A stretch of 12,519 bases of DNA from Bacillota bacterium (GCA_023409615.1 JAEYRF010000090.1:1-12519), one strand, 5' to 3'; counted from the first letter of the stretch, positions 6,162 to 12,392 are shown. Made by a program: numbers and translations. The notes: a model not told the origin generated them from the letters alone.

Positions 6162-6446
6162 TTACTTAAGAGAAGTTGACTTTTCGGTATGGCGTCCATG
6201 ACCTCTGAATGTTCTTGTCGGCGCAAATTCTCCGAGCTTGTGGCCCACCATATCTTCAGTTATATATACTGGTACATGCTTTCTGCCGTCATGTACTGCG
6301 ATAGTATGTCCTACCATCTGAGGGTATATTGTTGATGCTCTGGACCAGCTCTTGAGTACTTTCTTATCATTTACCTTATTCATATCCTCAACTCTTTTAA
6401 GGAGTCTCAAATCTACGAATGGTCCCTTTTTTAAAGATCTGCTCAT
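6162..6446 (-). CDS. rpsS: 30S ribosomal protein S19
   Basis: A 94-residue S19, usual length. It lies in the 30S head with S13 and contacts the A-site finger bridge. The sequence opens MSRSLKKGPFVDLRLLKRVE, contains WSRASTIYPQMVGHTIAVHD, and ends VGHKLGEFAPTRTFRGHGRH followed by TEKSTSLK, all hallmark motifs. ATG start with AAAGGAGG 11 nt upstream. Spacing is 46 nt to L2 upstream and 42 nt to L22 downstream, with only ribosome-binding sites recognised in these gaps. Confidence 0.98.
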   Translation of the reverse strand: MSRSLKKGPFVDLRLLKRVEDMNKVNDKKVLKSWSRASTIYPQMVGHTIAVHDGRKHVPVYITEDMVGHKLGEFAPTRTFRGHGRHTEKSTSLK

Positions 6447-6492
6447 TTGGTGTCAGTCCTCCTTTCCTTACTTCGGATTCCCGTAACATTTA

Positions 6493-7326
6493 TTATTTCT
6501 GATTCCTTCTCTTGACAATAAACTTATCGGATTTATTTTTCTTCTTCCTGGTCTTGTAACCGAGTGTAGGTTTACCCCACGGAGTTACCGGACTTGGTCT
6601 TCCGATTGGCGACTTACCTTCACCACCGCCATGAGGATGGTCTACAGGATTCATAACAACACCACGTACGGTAGGCCTGAAACCCATCCATCTCTTTCTG
6701 CCAGCTTTACCAATTGAAATATTCTCGTTCTCAATATTGCTCAGCTGTCCGATGGATGCCTTGCACTTCATGCTGATCATTCTGACTTCGCCTGAAGGCA
6801 ACCTGACCTGTGCGTAATCGCCTTCTTTTGCCATGAGCTGGGCTGAATTGCCTGCTGCTCTGACAAGCTGTCCACCCTTACCTGGCTTCATCTCGATATT
6901 GTGTATCGTTGTACCAAGCGGTATGTTAGCTAGCGGAAGTGCATTTCCAGGTTTGATATCAGCTTCAGGTCCTGATTCTACTACATCGCCGACATTCAAG
7001 CCGACAGGTGCCAGAATATATCTTTTTTCTCCGTCTACATAGTAGAGAAGTGCAATATTTGCAGTCCTGTTTGGATCATATTCAATTGCGGCAACCTTCG
7101 CATCGATGCCATCTTTATCTCTTTTGAAATCTATAATTCTATATTTCCGAACTGCTCCGCCACCTCTGTGACGAACGGTGATCCTGCCGTATACATTTCT
7201 TCCGCCTGACTTCTTCAAAGTCTCCAAAAGTGACTTTTCCGGTTCCGTCCTGGTAATATCCTCAAAAGTGGATACTGTCATGAACCTTCTGGCGGGAGAA
7301 GTAGGACTATACTTTTTTACTGCCAT
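6493..7326 (-). CDS. rplB: 50S ribosomal protein L2
   Basis: A 277-residue L2, standard length, required for subunit association and close to the peptidyl-transferase centre. The RNA-binding domain contains GRITVRHRGGGAVRKYRIID (about residues 47-66). The highly conserved C-terminal loop VDHPHGGGEGKSPIGRP holds H230, corresponding to the functionally important histidine H229 of E. coli, and is followed by PVTPWGKPTLGYKTRKKKN. ATG start (7324-7326) with AAGGAG about 9 nt upstream. It follows L23 after an 89-nt gap containing a hairpin, longer than the usual spacing in this cluster. Confidence 0.98.
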   Translation of the reverse strand: MAVKKYSPTSPARRFMTVSTFEDITRTEPEKSLLETLKKSGGRNVYGRITVRHRGGGAVRKYRIIDFKRDKDGIDAKVAAIEYDPNRTANIALLYYVDGEKRYILAPVGLNVGDVVESGPEADIKPGNALPLANIPLGTTIHNIEMKPGKGGQLVRAAGNSAQLMAKEGDYAQVRLPSGEVRMISMKCKASIGQLSNIENENISIGKAGRKRWMGFRPTVRGVVMNPVDHPHGGGEGKSPIGRPSPVTPWGKPTLGYKTRKKKNKSDKFIVKRRNQK

Positions 7327-7383
7327 CTCTTCTCACTCCTTAATCTTGAAAACGTAATAGCTCTGCCCTCTTACTAATTAACC

Positions 7384-7415
7384 GGACGTCGTTTTGCTTT
7401 CGCAAAGCCGAATCC
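7384..7415 (-). promoter_or_regulatory. Hairpin directly after L23 stop, in the L23-L2 gap
   Basis: Immediately after the L23 TAA the transcript can fold into TTTGC-GAAA-GCAAA, a 5-bp stem closed by a GNRA-type GAAA tetraloop, within a weaker outer stem (GGAT with GTCC, including one wobble pair, across an internal loop). No T-run follows, so it is not a terminator. It could be an mRNA-stability element or a spacer, or chance. The rest of the 89-nt gap shows only the L2 ribosome-binding site. Confidence 0.4.
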
Positions 7416-7769
7416 TTACTGAGTTACGCCATATTCTTCAATGCTTGTTTTATACTTTTTATTATTGGCTGTTTCCTTGCCGCCCTTTAACAGATATGTT
7501 TCCGGTTTCGGATCAAGGTCTATCTTGATCACTGCCTTTTTCCAATCCGGTCTTGGTCCAACATGAACGCCCATTCTCTTGACTTTTCCATCATAGTTCT
7601 GCGTATTCACCTGAAGTACCTTGACCTGAAAAAGTCTCTCAGCAGCCTGCTTAATCTCGGATTTTGTAGCATTCACATTTACAACAAATGTATACTTTCC
7701 GCTAGCCACTTCAATATTGCTTTTTTCAGTGATAAACGGCTTTACGATAATATCTTCCGGAGTTCTCAT
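7416..7769 (-). CDS. rplW: 50S ribosomal protein L23 with C-terminal extension
   Basis: L23 sits at the exit of the nascent-peptide tunnel and is the docking site for trigger factor and SRP. The product opens MRTPEDIIVKPFITEKSN, continues KYTFVVNVNATKSEIKQAAE, and carries the extended-loop region QNYDGKVKRMGVHVGPRPDW before KKAVIKIDLD at about residue 86. The usual protein ends near residue 92-96; here about 25 more residues follow (KGGKETANNKKYKTSIEEYG, then VTQ). The total is 117 residues. The ATG overlaps the L4 stop by one base (TAATG), so translation is probably coupled to L4. Confidence 0.96.
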   Translation of the reverse strand: MRTPEDIIVKPFITEKSNIEVASGKYTFVVNVNATKSEIKQAAERLFQVKVLQVNTQNYDGKVKRMGVHVGPRPDWKKAVIKIDLDPKPETYLLKGGKETANNKKYKTSIEEYGVTQ

Positions 7770-8392
7770 TATGCATACACCTCCTCAACCTTTTCAACAG
7801 CATCTTTAGTGATGATGAACATGTCGTATTTGAGGATATCGAACACATTTATCGTGTTTACAAATGCAGTTTTAACACCAGGTATATTCCTCGCAGATTT
7901 CTCAACAGTTTCATTCTTTCCGTTGATGACAATCAAAGCACTGGTTCCTACCTTCAATGAATCCAATACACCAGTCATCTGTTTTGTTTTTATACTATCA
8001 AAACTTAACTGATCAAGAACCATAAGTTCTTTATCATTAACCTTTGATGTGAGAGCCGACTTGAGTGCCAGCTTCTTGAGCTTCTTAGGAATTGTGTAAG
8101 AATAGCTTCTGGGTTTTGGCCCAAGAACAATACCGCCCTTTATCCACTGAGCAGATCTGATACTACCATGTCTTGCCCTGCCTGTACCCTTTTGTCTCCA
8201 TGGCTTGATACCACCGCCTCTAACTTCGCTTTTGGTTTTAGTGGACTGTGTACCCTGCCTTTTGTTTGCTAATTGGTTCTGTACAGCAAGATGTACGGCG
8301 TTTTCATTCACTTCGATACCGAATATATTGTCACTCAGCTCGATTTCGCCTACTGTCTCGCCTTTCATATTGTATAAATCAACTTTTGGCAT
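7769..8392 (-). CDS. rplD: 50S ribosomal protein L4
   Basis: A 207-residue L4 whose internal loop reaches the exit-tunnel constriction together with L22. The loop region shows RGGGIKPWRQKGTGRARHGS followed by IRSAQWIKGG, with the conserved GTGRARxG core intact, so no tunnel-loop macrolide-resistance change is apparent by eye. The C-terminal half (LVLDQLSFDSIKTK-like segment at about 120-135, VNTINVFDILKYDMFIITKD) is typical. In E. coli L4 represses the S10 operon by attenuation and translational control; whether it does so here is unknown. ATG start with a GGAGGAGG site upstream; 24 nt separate it from L3. Confidence 0.97.
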   Translation of the reverse strand: MPKVDLYNMKGETVGEIELSDNIFGIEVNENAVHLAVQNQLANKRQGTQSTKTKSEVRGGGIKPWRQKGTGRARHGSIRSAQWIKGGIVLGPKPRSYSYTIPKKLKKLALKSALTSKVNDKELMVLDQLSFDSIKTKQMTGVLDSLKVGTSALIVINGKNETVEKSARNIPGVKTAFVNTINVFDILKYDMFIITKDAVEKVEEVYA

Positions 8393-8416
8393 AATCGCTT
8401 CCTCCTCCCATCTGTA

Positions 8417-9055
8417 TTACTTACCGGATTTTACAGCTCCCTTTACAATAATCAGACCGCCCTTTGGTCCTGGAACTGCACCTTTTACGAGAAGCAGATT
8501 TCTCTCTGCATCAACCTTGACTACATTAAGATTCTGAATCGTGATCTTATCCGTTCCCATATGGCCCGGCTGCTTTTTGCCTTTATATACTCTTCCCGGG
8601 CTTGTACCGGCGCCCATGGAACCTACTCTTCTGTGGTACATAGAGCCGTGGGTTTCGGGGCCGCCCTTTTGTCCATATCTTTTGATCGTACCCTGAAAGC
8701 CTTTACCCTTTGATATACCGCTGACATCAATAATGTCTCCGTCAGCAAACATATCGGCTACCTTGACTTCCTGACCTACTTCATACTTGTCAACATCATC
8801 TGTTCTGAACTCTTTCAGGAACTTTCTTGATGTCACTTTTATCTTTGCAAATAAACCCTTATCAGGCTTATTCAGCTTCTTTTCCTGGACTTCACTGAAG
8901 CCAAGTTTAACTGCCGTATAGCCGTCATTCTCAACCGTTTTCTTCTGGACAACCGCACATGGTCCAGCCTGTATGACTGTTACCGGGATTGCCAGACCGG
9001 CATCGTTGAATACTTGTGTCATGCCGATTTTCTTACCAAGAATAAACTTGTTCAT
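8417..9055 (-). CDS. rplC: 50S ribosomal protein L3
   Basis: A 212-residue L3, an early assembly protein that reaches the peptidyl-transferase centre through its central extension. It opens MNKFILGKKIGMTQVFND; the central segment has KGKGFQGTIKRYGQKGGPET, then HGSMYHRRVGSMGAGTSPGR and KKQPGHMG, all strongly conserved, and it ends KGGLIIVKGAVKSGK. The start is ATG (9053-9055) with TTAGGAGG 7 nt upstream. The 127-nt gap from S10 is long for this operon and contains two perfect inverted repeats, annotated separately. Confidence 0.98.
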   Translation of the reverse strand: MNKFILGKKIGMTQVFNDAGLAIPVTVIQAGPCAVVQKKTVENDGYTAVKLGFSEVQEKKLNKPDKGLFAKIKVTSRKFLKEFRTDDVDKYEVGQEVKVADMFADGDIIDVSGISKGKGFQGTIKRYGQKGGPETHGSMYHRRVGSMGAGTSPGRVYKGKKQPGHMGTDKITIQNLNVVKVDAERNLLLVKGAVPGPKGGLIIVKGAVKSGK

Positions 9056-9079
9056 TTCCTATCCTCCTAATTATCATTG

Positions 9080-9099
9080 GTTCACAATCTCTTGTGAAC
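9080..9099 (-). promoter_or_regulatory. 8-bp perfect hairpin with GAGA loop upstream of L3
   Basis: In the mRNA sense GTTCACAA-GAGA-TTGTGAAC, a perfect 8-bp stem closed by a GNRA-class tetraloop, ending 24 nt before the L3 start codon and about 12 nt before its Shine-Dalgarno. There is no T-tract, so a terminator is unlikely. It may be a translational or stability element in the S10-L3 gap; the role is inferred only from position and pairing. Confidence 0.55.
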
Positions 9100-9144
9100 A
9101 TAATCACTCACTCAACCGCACTCAGTTCCGCTGACTGTCGGTAA

Positions 9145-9171
9145 ACTGAAATTAATGTAATCAATTTCAGT
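9145..9171 (-). promoter_or_regulatory. 9-bp perfect hairpin after the S10 stop codon
   Basis: In the mRNA sense ACTGAAATT pairs perfectly with AATTTCAGT across a 9-nt loop, starting about 12 nt after the S10 TAA. The stem is A/T-rich and lacks a following T-tract. With the GAGA-loop hairpin at 9080-9099 it makes the S10-L3 gap a two-hairpin region, unlike the other short gaps of the operon. Function is unknown. Confidence 0.5.
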
Positions 9172-9182
9172 GATCAGATCTC

Positions 9183-9494
9183 TTACAGCTTGATCTCTAT
9201 ATCAACACCGGCTGGTAAATCAAGTCTCATAAGAGCATCAACCGTTTTAGGTGTTGGCAACAGTATGTCTATAAGTCTCTTGTGAGTCCTCATTTCAAAT
9301 TGCTCGCGTGCATCCTTATACTTGTGGGGAGCTCTGAGTATTGTCATAATTTCCTTCTGTGTGGGAAGCGGAACAGGTCCAGAAACCTGTGCACCGGTTC
9401 TTTTAGCAGTATCGACAATCTTCTCGGCCGACTGATCAAGTACCTGATGATCAAATGCTTTCAGTCTGATTCTGATTTTTTGATTGTTTGCCAT
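9183..9494 (-). CDS. rpsJ: 30S ribosomal protein S10 (also NusE)
   Basis: A 103-residue S10, first gene of the cluster. Beyond the ribosome it acts as NusE in transcription antitermination, binding NusB and NusG. The sequence MANNQKIRIRLKAFDHQVLD, then SAEKIVDTAKRTGAQVSGPV and PLPTQKEIMTILRAPHKYKD, ending RLDLPAGVDIEIKL is classical. The frame is open further upstream (to about 9554), but the ATG at 9492-9494 has AGGAGG 8 nt before it and gives the family N-terminus. It is preceded by a ~360-nt untranslated leader and a sigma-A-type promoter. Confidence 0.97.
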   Translation of the reverse strand: MANNQKIRIRLKAFDHQVLDQSAEKIVDTAKRTGAQVSGPVPLPTQKEIMTILRAPHKYKDAREQFEMRTHKRLIDILLPTPKTVDALMRLDLPAGVDIEIKL

Positions 9495-9855
9495 ACAATA
9501 ACCTCCTGTCAAAATGTTAGGGGACATTCCTTTGTGAACTAGCTGGTATTCCACATGCGGTATTACCTGTGCCGGGAACTATACCTTTGAAAATCCCCAT
9601 CTGTTACGTACAACAAGCTTTTTTCTGTACACTATGCCGGGTGTTTCCTGTTTTGCTATTTTAAAACCCAGATGCTTACAAAGCCATAAGGCTTGTAAAA
9701 ACCTGGGCTGTACTTTACAAACAGACACACTTTCTGTGCTCTCGCAAAATGTACAGTGACTTGTCGCCCGGTTTCATGAATCGGACATTCTCCATGGAAG
9801 TTACCTATTTCTAAGAATAGCAATCTCCCATATCATCGTATGTCATGTCACAGCA
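9495..9855 (-). promoter_or_regulatory. Long structured leader of the S10 operon
   Basis: About 360 nt lie between the likely transcription start near 9855 and the S10 start codon, with no supported gene. The leader contains a strong hairpin followed by TTTT (9663-9707), and just upstream a stem formed by GTACAG (9708-9713 on the opposite strand) with CTGTAC (9751-9756). That stem can extend through three G-C pairs using CCC bases that also belong to the terminator-like hairpin, so the two folds may compete. A further copy of the GTACAG hexamer occurs at 9625-9630. I do not recognise a T-box consensus or a named ribosomal leader. Control by attenuation is inference. Confidence 0.5.
9663..9707 (-). 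terminator. Terminator-like (possible attenuator) hairpin in the S10 leader
   Basis: In the mRNA sense an outer CCCAG/CTGGG stem encloses an inner TTACAAGCC / GGCTTTGTAA stem (one bulged T) with a TTAT loop, followed by TTTTAA. The stem is long and the T-run short, so it is an imperfect intrinsic terminator. It lies about 150 nt after the proposed S10 promoter. Alternatively it terminates read-through from the upstream membrane-protein gene and the true S10 promoter lies further downstream; the only candidate there (TATAGT near 9575-9585) lacks a good -35. Confidence 0.6.
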
Positions 9856-9861
9856 AGAGTT

Positions 9862-9890
9862 ATTTTACTACATTCAACAGAACAATGCAA
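9862..9890 (-). promoter_or_regulatory. Sigma-A-type promoter for the S10-spc operon
   Basis: In the minus-strand sense a -35-like TTGCAT (9885-9890) is separated by 17 nt from the -10 TAAAAT (9862-9867; 5 of 6 consensus). The -35 matches only three of six positions, but an A/T-tract UP-like element lies directly upstream. The predicted start of transcription is near 9855. Confidence 0.55.
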
Positions 9891-9896
9891 GTACCT

Positions 9897-9912
9897 GAAA
9901 AAATATTTTTTC
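9897..9912 (-). promoter_or_regulatory. UP-element-like A/T palindrome upstream of S10 promoter
   Basis: The perfect 16-nt palindrome GAAAAAATATTTTTTC lies at about -43 to -58 relative to the proposed start. It contains a full match to the distal part of the bacterial UP-element consensus (AAAWWTWTTTT), the binding site for the RNA polymerase alpha C-terminal domain, but not the proximal A-tract. It could also contribute to ending the upstream gene's transcript, being only 24 nt past its stop codon. Confidence 0.5.
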
Positions 9913-9935
9913 TAATCTCTTAAGTAAATTTCTCG

Positions 9936-10202
9936 CTATTCTCTGACTCTGCTTTGATTTCTACCAGTATCTTCATTGTTTTGAATCGATTCTGCAGCGG
10001 TTCCATTCTCCTGATGCATCAAACGTTCCAATTCAAGCTGATTCCTTGATCTGATTTCTTCTGCTCTGACCATGGCATCTGCCCTGATCTGCTCGACTTT
10101 TAGTTTGTATTTAGTAATAGCATCCGACAAAACAACAGTCACTGTTATGATCAAACCAACAGCAATGGCAAATATAGGAATCAAGTTTCCGTCAATTCTC
10201 AT
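9936..10202 (-). CDS. Small single-span membrane protein with charged helical tail, unknown function
   Basis: An 88-residue predicted protein I do not recognise as a named family. It begins MRIDGNLIPIFAIAVGLIIT and continues VTVVLSDAI, so one transmembrane helix spans roughly residues 7-27. A highly charged, probably helical segment follows (KYKLKVEQIRADAMVRAEEI, then RSRNQLELERLMHQ), ending in a polar Asn/Gln/Ser-rich tail. The layout resembles PspB-like or other small membrane scaffold proteins, but that is topology only. The chosen ATG (10200-10202) has GAGGTG 7 nt upstream; the frame is open further upstream without a Shine-Dalgarno. It has its own extended -10 promoter and ends 24 nt before the A/T palindrome of the S10 promoter. 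Confidence 0.75.
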   Translation of the reverse strand: MRIDGNLIPIFAIAVGLIITVTVVLSDAITKYKLKVEQIRADAMVRAEEIRSRNQLELERLMHQENGTAAESIQNNEDTGRNQSRVRE

Positions 10203-10287
10203 AAATAAACACCTCATAAAAATTGTTATGCCTATAATATTATCACACAAGGAGATACTTTTTCTGTGTCTTGGCTCACATACAGAA

Positions 10288-10317
10288 ATTATATCACGCG
10301 ATCATGTATCCTTCCAA
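10288..10317 (-). promoter_or_regulatory. Extended -10 promoter for the small membrane protein
   Basis: In the minus-strand sense TTGGAA (10312-10317) is followed after 18 nt by a perfect TATAAT (10288-10293), preceded by TGA, which creates the extended -10 motif TGnTATAAT. Transcription would start near 10281, giving an ~80-nt leader that includes a 7-bp TTTCTGT/ACAGAAA inverted repeat (10261-10288). Confidence 0.6.
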
Positions 10318-10367
10318 CATTTTCTTCCACACAATTTGTCAGATGGTAAACCCGTTCTTACATCTTC

Positions 10368-11345
10368 TTACAGCAATTCTTTCCTCAGTTCAGCGCCAGT
10401 CTTGGGCGATAAATAACTCAATGGGATATCCAGTACGGTCCTGGCTCCTGTCTGGCCTTCTCCGGCCAACCGGCAGGCAGCCCGTGCATATGCGACCAGA
10501 ACACTTGATGTAAATTCAGGGTTGCTGCCGAGTGCAAGGCTGAACTCCACCCTTTGTTTCGTGTCCTCGCCTGTTTTACCGGTGCGAATAACAAATCCTC
10601 CATGAGGCATTCCACTGTGATGAAGCTTCAGTTCTTCTTCAGTAATAAAGTGAACTGTCGTATTATAGTCGGAAAAATAATTCGGCATATTTTTTATGCT
10701 TTCGGAAATTTTCTGCTGATCAGCCCCTTCTTCCGCCACAACATAACATACCCTTTCATGCTTTTCCCTGGTCGAAAGTTCGGGATTTTGTCCTGTGCGC
10801 ACCATATTCAGAGCTTTTTCAATAGGAACAGTATATTGGATTCCGTTTATAACGCCGGGAACCCTTCTGATAGCGTCCGAATGACCCTGGCTCACACCCT
10901 TACCCCAGAAGGTATAATCTTTGCCATCCGGCAGCAGGGTTTGCCCTAAAAGCCGATACATCGAAAACAGCCCAGGATCCCATCCAATGGACATAAAGCT
11001 TATTGTTCCTGAGTCTTTCGCGACTCTGTCCAATACATTAAAATACTCAGGTATTTTTGCATGCGTATCAAAGCTGTCAACGGTATTAAACAATGCGGCG
11101 ATCTGAGGGGCTTGTACTTGAAGGTCCGTTGCAGAGCCTCCGCAAAGAATCATAACATCAATTTTTCCCTTATATTTTTCAATTTCGGATATGTGGACAG
11201 TTTTAACTGATGTTTTAGTTGTTATAGAATTTCTCCGTGTGAAAATTGCCTCCAACTGTAAATCCGGATTTTGCTTTATGGCTATTTCGACACCTTTTCC
11301 AAGATTACCATACCCTACAATACCTATTCTAATGATTTTATCCAT
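10368..11345 (-). CDS. ddh: meso-Diaminopimelate D-dehydrogenase
   Basis: A 325-residue protein matching the ~325-residue Ddh family (EC 1.4.1.16). It reductively aminates tetrahydrodipicolinate (L-2-amino-6-oxopimelate) to meso-diaminopimelate with NADPH and ammonia, a one-step bypass of the succinylase/acetylase routes to lysine and peptidoglycan. The N-terminal Rossmann motif is GYGNLGKG (residues 11-18), and TRR (36-38) fits NADP phosphate binding. Further family signatures are CGGSATDLQVQAP, DSFDTHAKIPEY, SIGWDPGLFS, GKGVSQGHSDAIRRVPG and HGGFVIRTG. The ATG at 11343-11345 gives this N-terminus; upstream in-frame sequence is open but unrelated. A hairpin surrounds its Shine-Dalgarno. A weak hairpin without a T-run (10341-10365) follows the stop. 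Confidence 0.95.
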   Translation of the reverse strand: MDKIIRIGIVGYGNLGKGVEIAIKQNPDLQLEAIFTRRNSITTKTSVKTVHISEIEKYKGKIDVMILCGGSATDLQVQAPQIAALFNTVDSFDTHAKIPEYFNVLDRVAKDSGTISFMSIGWDPGLFSMYRLLGQTLLPDGKDYTFWGKGVSQGHSDAIRRVPGVINGIQYTVPIEKALNMVRTGQNPELSTREKHERVCYVVAEEGADQQKISESIKNMPNYFSDYNTTVHFITEEELKLHHSGMPHGGFVIRTGKTGEDTKQRVEFSLALGSNPEFTSSVLVAYARAACRLAGEGQTGARTVLDIPLSYLSPKTGAELRKELL

Positions 11346-11353
11346 ATGATTTA

Positions 11354-11373
11354 ACCTGCTTCCTTTAGCAGGT
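11354..11373 (-). promoter_or_regulatory. Hairpin holding the ddh Shine-Dalgarno
   Basis: In the mRNA sense ACCTGCT-AAAGGA-AGCAGGT forms a perfect 7-bp stem, with the purine-rich AAAGGA in the 6-nt loop and AGCAGG in the 3' arm, ending 8 nt before the ddh ATG. Either candidate ribosome-binding sequence is thus in the loop or sequestered in the stem. Translational control, or a DNA operator palindrome, is possible; neither is shown. Confidence 0.5.
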
Positions 11374-11402
11374 CGCACTCCTTTCGTCTTATTATTCGAT
11401 TT

Positions 11403-11442
11403 ATTATACACTTTATTGTAAAACTATGATATAAAATGTCAT
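11403..11442 (-). promoter_or_regulatory. Promoter region for ddh
   Basis: In the minus-strand sense ATGACA (11437-11442), which overlaps the nudC stop codon, is followed after 16 nt by TACAAT (11415-11420); both are 5 of 6 matches to sigma-A consensus. A perfect TATAAT lies slightly downstream (11403-11408) but has no good -35 at 17 nt. The gap is strongly A/T-rich. No terminator hairpin was seen between nudC and this promoter, so read-through is possible. Confidence 0.55.
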
Positions 11443-12254
11443 TTTCTATTCATCCAGGCTTCAATCAGTTTCATTGCGACGCTTGCCCTTGAAGGTAGTT
11501 CCGGCAGGTCATCTTTACAATACCAATCTGCATCTTCAATTTCCTTTCCATCCACATTTATCTCGCCGGATTCATGCTCCGCCGTGAATGCTACCATAAG
11601 TGAGTCTGGATAAGGCCAGGGCTGACTGGAAAAATACTTAATATTCTTTATACGTATTCCTACTTCTTCCATTACCTCACGCTGTACACAATCTTCCAGT
11701 GTTTCACCTGCCTCTACGTATCCGGCTAACACACTGTACATCTTACCTGAAAACCTGGCTCCGTGAGCCAGGAGAATCCGTTCGCCCTTTGTAATAGCGA
11801 CGATGACCGCCGGAGATATTCTGGGATAGACAATGTTCCCACAATTTCCGCAGAGCATTGCTACTTCATCAGAAGAGCGATTCATTACCTCACCGCAGCA
11901 ACCGCAATATCGGTTCATTTTCTTCCAATTGTTCAGATGACAGGCACGGTTCGCCAGCAGGTACCAATCATCCCCTATTTCATGATATAAGTATCTTAAT
12001 CCCTTTAGTATAAAGCCTTTCATACTTACACTCTCAGATAAAGATGCGATATAACTATCTTTTTCATCGATCTGTCCAAAATATTGAATATCACATATCA
12101 TGGGCCGAAAACATTCTATATCCTTTGAAGTAGGAACATTGTAGGCTCCTGTATGAGGATCGGCATAAACCAGTAGTTCATACCCTTTAAATATGAACCA
12201 ATATGTATGTTCATTTTCTGCATGAGTTTCCCTAGCATTAACATTGTAAACCAT
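11439..12254 (-). CDS. nudC: NudC-type NAD(H) diphosphatase (Nudix hydrolase)
   Basis: A 271-residue Nudix hydrolase of the NudC family, which cleaves NADH/NAD+ to NMN(H) and AMP and, in E. coli and B. subtilis relatives, can remove NAD caps from RNA. The middle holds a zinc ribbon with CxxC pairs around residues 117-120 and 135-138 (CGCCGE...CGNCG). The Nudix box GYVEAGETLEDCVQREVMEE (from residue 178) matches GX5EX7REUXEEXGU. It is followed by the NudC-specific SQPWPYPDS (210-218; usually SQPWPFPxS). The N-terminal domain is divergent. The chosen ATG (12252-12254) has GAGGGG 10 nt upstream; an upstream TTG (12305) lacks a Shine-Dalgarno. No convincing promoter was found between the rRNA terminator and this gene. 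Confidence 0.9.
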   Translation of the reverse strand: MVYNVNARETHAENEHTYWFIFKGYELLVYADPHTGAYNVPTSKDIECFRPMICDIQYFGQIDEKDSYIASLSESVSMKGFILKGLRYLYHEIGDDWYLLANRACHLNNWKKMNRYCGCCGEVMNRSSDEVAMLCGNCGNIVYPRISPAVIVAITKGERILLAHGARFSGKMYSVLAGYVEAGETLEDCVQREVMEEVGIRIKNIKYFSSQPWPYPDSLMVAFTAEHESGEINVDGKEIEDADWYCKDDLPELPSRASVAMKLIEAWMNRK

Positions 12255-12360
12255 TTGTTTAGATCCCCTCGTGTATGAATAAATTCTGTCATCATTTCTC
12301 GCCAATCTATAGATACAAGCGTCTTACGAACCATTCAAAAAAACTAAAATAAATATAGCA

Positions 12361-12392
12361 CAAAGCCCTGTGTTATTCAACACAGGGCTTTG
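12361..12392 (-). terminator. Intrinsic terminator after 5S rRNA
   Basis: A perfect 14-bp inverted repeat, CAAAGCCCTGTGTT with AACACAGGGCTTTG around a 4-nt loop, starts 8 nt past the 3' end of the 5S gene. The following bases (TGCTATATTTATTTTAG) are T-rich but interrupted. It presumably ends the rRNA operon. It is nearly symmetrical, so it could act weakly in the other direction as well. Confidence 0.85.

Noticed and set aside
9557..9582. GGTAATACCGC-like segment in the S10 leader, superficially similar to the T-box sequence
   Set aside because: It lacks the AGGGTGG part, lies after rather than before the terminator-like hairpin, and S10 is not an aminoacyl-tRNA or amino-acid gene.
9517..9600. 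A 27-codon reading frame (MGIFKGIVPGTG...) in the S10 leader, a possible leader peptide
   Set aside because: No ribosome-binding site precedes the ATG, and composition and codons give no sign of coding or of a regulatory codon run.
11439..12305. Longer NudC starting from TTG at 12305
   Set aside because: There is no Shine-Dalgarno before that TTG, whereas the ATG at 12254 has GAGGGG at a suitable distance and gives a length nearer the family's.
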